A stretch of 7,004 nt of DNA from Deltaproteobacteria bacterium. GTDB taxonomy: Bacteria; Desulfobacterota; Desulfobaccia; Desulfobaccales; 0-14-0-80-60-11. Below the pieces are notes generated by a model that did not search any database, was not told the origin of the DNA, and worked only from the letters and a program-made list of their open reading frames with translations. The stretch is taken from the NCBI GenBank assembly GCA_021817645.1, contig JAKAGH010000169.1, positions 1-7,004 on the forward strand. Reading direction: 5' to 3'. This document shows positions 1 through 7,004 of this stretch, piece after piece. A program made the position numbers and the translations under genes. Position 1 is the stretch's first letter, and the number at the start of each line of letters is the position of its first letter.

Positions 1-54
1 ATCCCAAGGAGAAAGCCACGCTTACAGGTAGATGAGGAGATGGGGCTGGGGTAA
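1..54 (+). CDS. possible C-terminal tail of an upstream gene (5' truncated)
   Basis: Reading from the first base, 17 codons are open before a TAA at 52-54, giving IPRRKPRLQVDEEMGLG. The other two forward frames close by about position 35. The stretch is too short to identify or to prove it is coding. The AT-rich sequence that follows up to 119 is typical of an intergenic spacer, which is the only other support. It contains one weak dyad (ATCC/GGAT near 101-114) and no convincing terminator. Confidence 0.15.
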   Translation: MPRRKPRLQVDEEMGLG

Positions 55-119
55 ATAACTGTTCATTTCCATTCTAATAAAATTACCCATTGTCCCAAAT
101 ATCCTCCGGCGGATTTCAG

Positions 120-147
120 TTGACATTTTTTGAAATAGGTTTAGCTT
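120..147 (+). promoter_or_regulatory. sigma70-like promoter for the riboswitch leader
   Basis: A perfect -35 hexamer TTGACA (120-125) is followed after 16 bp by a weak -10, TAGCTT (142-147; three of six consensus bases). Transcription would start about seven bases later, near 153-155, which is where the first paired base of the downstream aptamer lies. That coincidence supports the call more than the -10 does. Start-site position is inferred, not shown. Confidence 0.5.
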
Positions 148-152
148 AGAAA

Positions 153-235
153 TTCCAGTAAAAGCTCAACTCATCGTGAGGTGGGGGCGGAAAACTGCGG
201 GTCTCATTTTACAGAGATAGCCGGGTCGCCTGGGA
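153..235 (+). ncRNA. GEMM-I-like cyclic dinucleotide riboswitch aptamer (divergent)
   Basis: The 3' half matches the GEMM-I (c-di-GMP-I) architecture closely. CGGGTCTC (198-205) and GAGATAGCCGGGTCGCC (214-230) form the P3 arm: TCTC 202-205 pairs with GAGA 214-217, CGG 198-200 pairs with CCG 221-223, and the conserved TAGCcGGGTygCC segment follows. GGCGGAAAACT (186-196) aligns with the family core GACGCAAAGCC. A P2 hairpin is formed by 165-173 with 177-185 (one A-G mismatch) but closes on a TCG loop rather than the usual GNRA tetraloop. P1 is TTCCAG (153-158) with CTGGGA (230-235). Known members bind c-di-GMP, or 3',3'-cGAMP in the GEMM-Ib subgroup. The core here departs from consensus in several places (GACGC is GGCGG, and the 5' junction is A-rich), so the ligand cannot be assigned. 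It could be a variant GEMM class or a degenerate copy. Confidence 0.6.
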
Positions 236-253
236 CAGGCACCGGTTTTTTTT
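221..253 (+). terminator. intrinsic terminator overlapping the aptamer 3' strand
   Basis: CCGG (221-224) pairs with CCGG (242-245), T226 with A241, and GCCT (228-231) with AGGC (237-240). This gives nine pairs with two single-base bulges around a GGGAC loop, followed by eight T (246-253), an A and five more T. It is a textbook Rho-independent terminator. Its 5' arm reuses bases needed for aptamer P3 and P1, so the two folds exclude each other. The expected logic is that ligand-bound aptamer blocks the terminator and allows readthrough (an ON switch). The logic is inferred from the pairings. Confidence 0.8.
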
Positions 254-380
254 ATTTTTCCCGTATGGGGAGGTGAGCACCGGGGATTTTGAGCAGTAGC
301 TAAGATTGCCATTTTATCACGAGTAAGAAACCTGCGGTCCCGGCAAGAGGCCGGAATGCCGACAAGGAAAGGGATTCCTT
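254..380 (+). promoter_or_regulatory. post-terminator leader with hairpins framing the Shine-Dalgarno
   Basis: This 127-nt untranslated stretch lies between the terminator and the start codon. CCGGC (340-344) pairs with GCCGG (350-354) around AAGAG, and CGG (335-337) can pair with CCG (359-361) outside it. Just before the ATG, AAGGAA (364-369) is perfectly complementary to TTCCTT (375-380), placing AGGGA of the ribosome binding site in the loop. GGAAT (353-357) can instead pair with ATTCC (374-378), so alternative folds exist. GCACCGG also occurs twice (239-245 inside the terminator and 277-283). I do not recognise this as a known RNA family. A translational control role is conjecture. Confidence 0.4.
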
Positions 381-950
381 ATGGGTTTGGTTGCATCGAT
401 TCAGAGTCTGAACCAGAGCGCCTGGCCAGTGGAGGAGCTTGGCCAGGGCCGCGCCGCGTCGAAGTCAGCCGCGGTCCGTCCCCGGGTTAATAATCCTGGG
501 GGGATCGAGACCCCGGAAGAAGCTCTGACTTATATCAATCAGCTTTATCAGGACGGGCGCACCGACGAACTGGTGGGGCTGCTGCGAGGTAATCCGGTCT
601 TCCGGGAAGCCTGGCAGACCCTGCAGCAGTCTGCCTCTAAGGACGAAGCAGCAAGCGGGGGGCCGGCAGCCACGCCTGCGGCTGCGTCTGCAACCCCGGA
701 ACAGTCAACCTTCCCTGTCCCCTCCTCCAGTCTGGCGACTGGCGACCAACTCACCAGCCAAGAACCGGGCGCCGCGCAGGTTACCGCCACTCAGGCATTC
801 TCTCCGGCAATCGAGACCATCCCTAATTATCCCGTGCCCACTCCCAGACCTTCCTTTGCTCTGACTGCGGGCCGCCAGATCTATGAAAGCCAGGCGCGCT
901 CTTTCTCTCAAGAAAGCGGCAGCCCTCCTCTCATCAGTATCCGGGTCTAA
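381..950 (+). CDS. unrecognised 189-aa protein under riboswitch control
   Basis: I do not recognise this family. The ATG at 381 is preceded by AGGG (370-373) at seven-base spacing, and no other start fits as well. Residues about 1-40 are polar and probably disordered. Residues about 42-85 (from TPEEALTYINQLY to FREAWQTLQQ) look like two or three amphipathic helices. Residues about 86-160 are rich in Pro, Ala, Ser and Thr. The C-terminus (RQIYESQARSF, then LISIRV) may be a short helix and strand. There is no signal peptide, membrane segment, cysteine or obvious catalytic motif, so a cytoplasmic adaptor or structural role fits better than an enzyme. It is the only gene behind the GEMM-like leader. 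In other bacteria that class often controls motility, adhesion, pili or extracellular electron transfer genes, so a surface-lifestyle role is possible but unproven. CGGGT/ACCCG (942-954) forms a small hairpin around the stop codon without a T-run. Confidence 0.8.
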   Translation: MGLVASIQSLNQSAWPVEELGQGRAASKSAAVRPRVNNPGGIETPEEALTYINQLYQDGRTDELVGLLRGNPVFREAWQTLQQSASKDEAASGGPAATPAAASATPEQSTFPVPSSSLATGDQLTSQEPGAAQVTATQAFSPAIETIPNYPVPTPRPSFALTAGRQIYESQARSFSQESGSPPLISIRV

Positions 951-962
951 CCCGACTGCCAG

Positions 963-2135
963 TCATTCCTTTACCACTTCCACCAGGGCCGCGGCCCGGA
1001 CCGGCTCGGGGTGGGTGCAATACGGCGCCAGCAGGTCGAAGAATTCTCCGGAGTTGAAAGCTATTTCCGGCGCAATCACCCCTTTGGCCGCGACTTTCCC
1101 CTGCAGCTGGAGCCGGGTCCCCAAAGCCAGGGGAATCCCCGTAGCCCGGGCCATGCCCGGGGGGATGGCCCGGACGGTAGTGGCCACCCGGGCAGGTTTG
1201 CCGTCTTTCCGGCCTTTCGCCAGCGCGAAAAATATGGGCAAGCGCGGGCCGTCAAACAGGCCGGAAATATTTTCGATAATTTTACCGAAAAAAGAACTTC
1301 CCGAGGCGCCCTCCACCAGCTCTTTCCCTGCTTCTTCCAAAGTCAGGGCTCCCTGGTCGATCTGGGCCGCCAGCTTCCTGAATTCTTTGATCCACAAGCC
1401 GGGCATGACCATCACACAGAAGGAGCGAGGCAGATCGGGATAGGAAAAATGAAAGGAGACCGGCTCCGGATGGCCCACCGTATAGACGGTTCTCTGGCCC
1501 CGGCCGGGGTAGTCCAGAGAAACATCCATCAGAGGTTTTTTGTCCACCAGACGGCCATTTTCGCATTCCAGGATGGTGCCGGAGCATTGCTGCATCCAAT
1601 GGACGATGGCCGCGGAAAAGCCGATTTTATCCTCACCGCCCGCGTCTTCTTCGATATTCCAGGCGGCAATCAGTTCCTCGGTTTCATCCAGCTCGGCTCT
1701 GGCCCTGGCCGCCAACATGCTGGTGATCCCCGGACTGGCGCCCAGGCCGATGATGGCGGTGATCTGTGCGGCCCGGGCCCGGTCATGCAGTTCATGCATG
1801 GCCTTGGTGGGCTCCGGGTCATCGCAGATATCGAGATAATCTCGTCCCGCGGCAATCGCTGCTTCCAGGATGGGCACGCCGAAACGGAAAAACGGGCCCA
1901 CACAGTTCATCACCAGATCCGCCCGGCCCATTAGCGCAGTCAGAGCGGCGGGGTCGGTCACGTCCAGGGCGGCGGCTTGGGCCTTGGCGCCGCAAGCCGA
2001 GGCCACCGCCTGAGCCGCATTCTGATTCAGGTCGGCGATCAGCAGACTCCCCACTTCCGGAAAAGCCGCCACAGTCTGGGCGGCCACCTTGCCCATGGCC
2101 CCCGCGCCCAGTAACAGAACCCTGTTTGGGGTCAT
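963..2135 (-). CDS. saccharopine dehydrogenase family oxidoreductase
   Basis: The 390-residue product has an N-terminal Rossmann fold with the dinucleotide motif G10-A-G-A-M-G15 directly after strand VLLL, and Asp35 at the end of the second strand (LLIAD). It carries family signatures seen in COG1748 proteins: NCVGPF (77-82), the AAGRDYLDICDD region (96-106) and GASPGITSMLA (132-142). The length fits a complete single-domain-pair enzyme of about 390-400 residues. The family includes saccharopine reductase/dehydrogenase and carboxynorspermidine synthase, all NAD(P)-dependent enzymes that make or cleave a secondary amine link between amino acids or amines. The substrate here cannot be read from the sequence, and no lysine or polyamine gene is adjacent. 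The start is fixed by GGAGG (minus strand, 2140-2144) four bases before the ATG. It is a cytoplasmic, apparently monocistronic gene convergent with the 381-950 gene. Confidence 0.9.
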   Translation of the reverse strand: MTPNRVLLLGAGAMGKVAAQTVAAFPEVGSLLIADLNQNAAQAVASACGAKAQAAALDVTDPAALTALMGRADLVMNCVGPFFRFGVPILEAAIAAGRDYLDICDDPEPTKAMHELHDRARAAQITAIIGLGASPGITSMLAARARAELDETEELIAAWNIEEDAGGEDKIGFSAAIVHWMQQCSGTILECENGRLVDKKPLMDVSLDYPGRGQRTVYTVGHPEPVSFHFSYPDLPRSFCVMVMPGLWIKEFRKLAAQIDQGALTLEEAGKELVEGASGSSFFGKIIENISGLFDGPRLPIFFALAKGRKDGKPARVATTVRAIPPGMARATGIPLALGTRLQLQGKVAAKGVIAPEIAFNSGEFFDLLAPYCTHPEPVRAAALVEVVKE

Positions 2136-2171
2136 ATTTCCTCCAAACTCAATATTTCCAGGGGGAATTCC

Positions 2172-2248
2172 CCAAATTTCAGTTTTTGCACGATAGCATA
2201 ATTGACTGAAAAAGTATTATTCTGAATATTGATCGTGCCAAATTTCAG
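2172..2248. repeat. direct repeat CCAAATTTCAG (two copies)
   Basis: Identical 11-bp copies lie at 2172-2182 and 2238-2248, 66 bp apart, with an inverted partial copy CTGAAATT at 2280-2287. The spacing is close to six helical turns, so a regulator could bind both on one face of the DNA. That is inference. The first copy overlaps the end of the GGGGAATTCCCC palindrome. Confidence 0.5.
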
Positions 2249-2320
2249 AACTATTCTCAACTCTGAGAAGTTATGGACGCTGAAATTAATGGTTAACCAG
2301 AGAAAAAGAGTCAGGAGGGA

Positions 2321-2362
2321 ATGAACGCGCAGCCGCTCATAACCGCAGAAGAAATGCGATGA
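2321..2362 (+). pseudogene. possible 5' remnant of a Uma2-family gene
   Basis: ATG at 2321 opens 13 codons, MNAQPLITAEEMR, ending at TGA 2360-2362. The string PLITAEE resembles the usual opening of Uma2-family (DUF820) putative nucleases, which often begin with a few residues, then LTAEE or similar, followed by a conserved PEDG..YELI..GE segment. That segment is absent, and the next 25 bp run into the 3' end of the kinase gene. AGGAGG (2313-2318) precedes the ATG but only two bases away, which is close. It may be a deletion remnant or chance. Confidence 0.25.
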
Positions 2363-2387
2363 TAAATCTTCTTTTGCAGAGGTTTCT

Positions 2388-6356
<3,969 letters not shown>

Positions 6357-6569
6357 TTCGCCCTCTTATTTCTGTTGTCGGCTAGAAAGGGCAAAAAATT
6401 AAATTAATTACTTTAAACTTTTAGTAAATTTCCCAAACTTAAGGAATTTTAGGTTCTTAAAAAATCCTGCCATTTATTTCGCAATTTTCCCGGCAAGTGG
6501 ATAATATGGATAGAAAAGTTGGTTAAGCACCAAGTCCCAATCTTTTGACTCACAGTTGGGAAAGGACTG
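6357..6569. other. AT-rich divergent spacer between kinase and response regulator
   Basis: This 213-bp region must contain the promoters for both divergent genes. The part from about 6390 to 6480 is strikingly AT-rich with several A and T runs. On the + strand GATAAT (6500-6505) could serve as a -10, but no good -35 lies 16-18 bp upstream. CCCAA (6536-6540) and TTGGG (6556-6560) could form a small hairpin directly before the ribosome binding site. No tRNA, small RNA or convincing sigma54 site was seen. Confidence 0.5.
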
Positions 6570-7004
6570 ATGGATATTGCCTCCTCCTCTGAACTCGTCA
6601 TTAACGGTCCCTTCCGGGTCCTGGTAATCGATGACGAAAAGAATATCCGGGTTACCCTGGCGGCTTGCCTGGAAGGTTTAGGCGCCCAGGTAACCGTGGT
6701 GGGCACCGGGGACGCGGCCCTGGAGGCTCTAAGGAGGCAGGCTTTTGATCTGGCCTTCCTGGACCTGCGCCTGAAGGAGATGAGCGGGTTGGACCTGCTG
6801 CCCCGGCTTCTGGCTCTCAATCCCCAGTTGCCCATCGTCGTGATTACCGCCTACGCCACCATTCAGACCGCGGTGGAGGCCATCAAGCGGGGCGCCAGGG
6901 ATTATCTGCCCAAGCCCTTCACGCCTGCCCAAATCCGACATTTGGTCTCCGGACTGACGGAGCGCCTCCACCTTTCCCGGCAGGTGGAGGAGTTGCAAAA
7001 GCGC
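6570..7004 (+). CDS. response regulator, receiver domain, probably NtrC type (3' truncated)
   Basis: An open frame from ATG 6570 runs to the last base (145 codons) without a stop. An in-frame TGA at 6546-6548 and GGGAAAGGA (6558-6566) just before the ATG fix the start, although the three-base spacing is short. Residues about 16-130 are a complete receiver: acidic pair Asp21/Asp22, phospho-acceptor Asp65 in FLDLRL, Thr93 (ITAYATIQTAVEAIKRGA) and Lys115 in DYLPKPF. The YATIQTAVEAIKRGA/DYLPKPF style is typical of NtrC-family regulators, and the helix starting at RQVEELQKR usually leads into a sigma54-activating AAA+ domain. That domain lies outside the window, so a REC-first kinase remains possible. 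Divergent placement from the seven-PAS kinase suggests they form a phosphorelay. The gene name cannot be assigned. Confidence 0.92.
   Translation, partial: MDIASSSELVINGPFRVLVIDDEKNIRVTLAACLEGLGAQVTVVGTGDAALEALRRQAFDLAFLDLRLKEMSGLDLLPRLLALNPQLPIVVITAYATIQTAVEAIKRGARDYLPKPFTPAQIRHLVSGLTERLHLSRQVEELQKR

Larger units (their letters stand above)
2136..2387. other. dyad-rich intergenic spacer
   Basis: The spacer separates the 5' end of the oxidoreductase gene from the 3' end of the kinase gene. It holds GGGGAATTCCCC (2162-2173) and TGGTTAACCA (2290-2299) as perfect palindromes, and TTCTCA-ACTC-TGAGAA (2254-2269) as a perfect interrupted palindrome. GCACGAT (2188-2194) is inverted as ATCGTGC (2232-2238). 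CCAAATTTCAG occurs at 2172-2182 and 2238-2248 with an inverted core CTGAAATT at 2280-2287. TTGACT (2202-2207), 17 bp, AATATT (2225-2230) is a possible forward promoter. No clear promoter for the oxidoreductase and no T-tailed terminator for the kinase gene was found. Confidence 0.6.

Noticed and set aside
942..954. CGGGT-CTA-ACCCG hairpin around the stop codon of the 381-950 gene as a bidirectional terminator
   Set aside because: The stem has only five pairs and there is no T-run on either strand, so it is not a convincing intrinsic terminator.
1011..1934. Long + strand reading frame opposite the oxidoreductase gene
   Set aside because: It is antisense to a gene with clear family motifs. Its product shows no recognisable domain, and such mirror frames are common in GC-rich coding DNA.
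2230..2245. TGGCACG on the minus strand, resembling a sigma54 -24 element upstream of the oxidoreductase gene
   Set aside because: The -24 half is perfect, but the position where a TTGC -12 element should stand reads ATAT, so it does not meet the sigma54 consensus.
2348..2376. AGAAGA...TCTTCT inverted repeat as the kinase gene terminator
   Set aside because: It has a loop of about 14 bases and no T-tract after it on the minus strand.
6480..6500. TTGCCGGGAAAATTGCG on the minus strand as a sigma54 promoter for the kinase gene
   Set aside because: The -12 GC is present, but the invariant GG at -24 is replaced by GC at the correct spacing.

Overview
The window reads as ordinary bacterial chromosome, probably from a moderately GC-rich Desulfobacterota-type (former deltaproteobacterial) lineage. 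That is an inference from three things: a GEMM-I-like cyclic dinucleotide riboswitch, a very large multi-PAS hybrid kinase, and an NtrC-type response regulator with high-GC genes separated by AT-rich spacers. No rRNA, tRNA, CRISPR array, transposase or phage gene is visible.

Left part (1-950, + strand): after a short stretch that may hold the tail of an upstream gene, there is a sigma70-like promoter and then a folded 5' leader. The leader resembles a divergent GEMM-I (c-di-GMP/cGAMP) aptamer. Its 3' half overlaps a strong intrinsic terminator, and a further 127-nt leader follows with hairpins, one of which frames the Shine-Dalgarno sequence. The only gene behind this leader encodes an unrecognised 189-residue protein with a short helical core and a long Pro/Ala/Ser/Thr-rich tail. 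This riboswitch-controlled orphan gene is the most interesting part of the window.

Middle part (951-2387): a saccharopine dehydrogenase-family oxidoreductase lies on the minus strand, convergent with the orphan gene (12 bp between stop codons). Upstream of it is a 252-bp spacer dense in palindromes and repeated motifs. The spacer ends with a 13-codon reading frame that resembles the start of a Uma2-family gene and may be a remnant.

Right part (2388-7004): a 1322-residue soluble hybrid sensor histidine kinase (seven PAS domains, HisKA, HATPase_c, receiver) is encoded on the minus strand. Across an AT-rich 213-bp spacer, a divergent response regulator begins on the + strand and runs off the window end after its receiver domain. 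The two are plausibly one phosphorelay, but only adjacency supports this. Nothing ties the oxidoreductase functionally to its neighbours.
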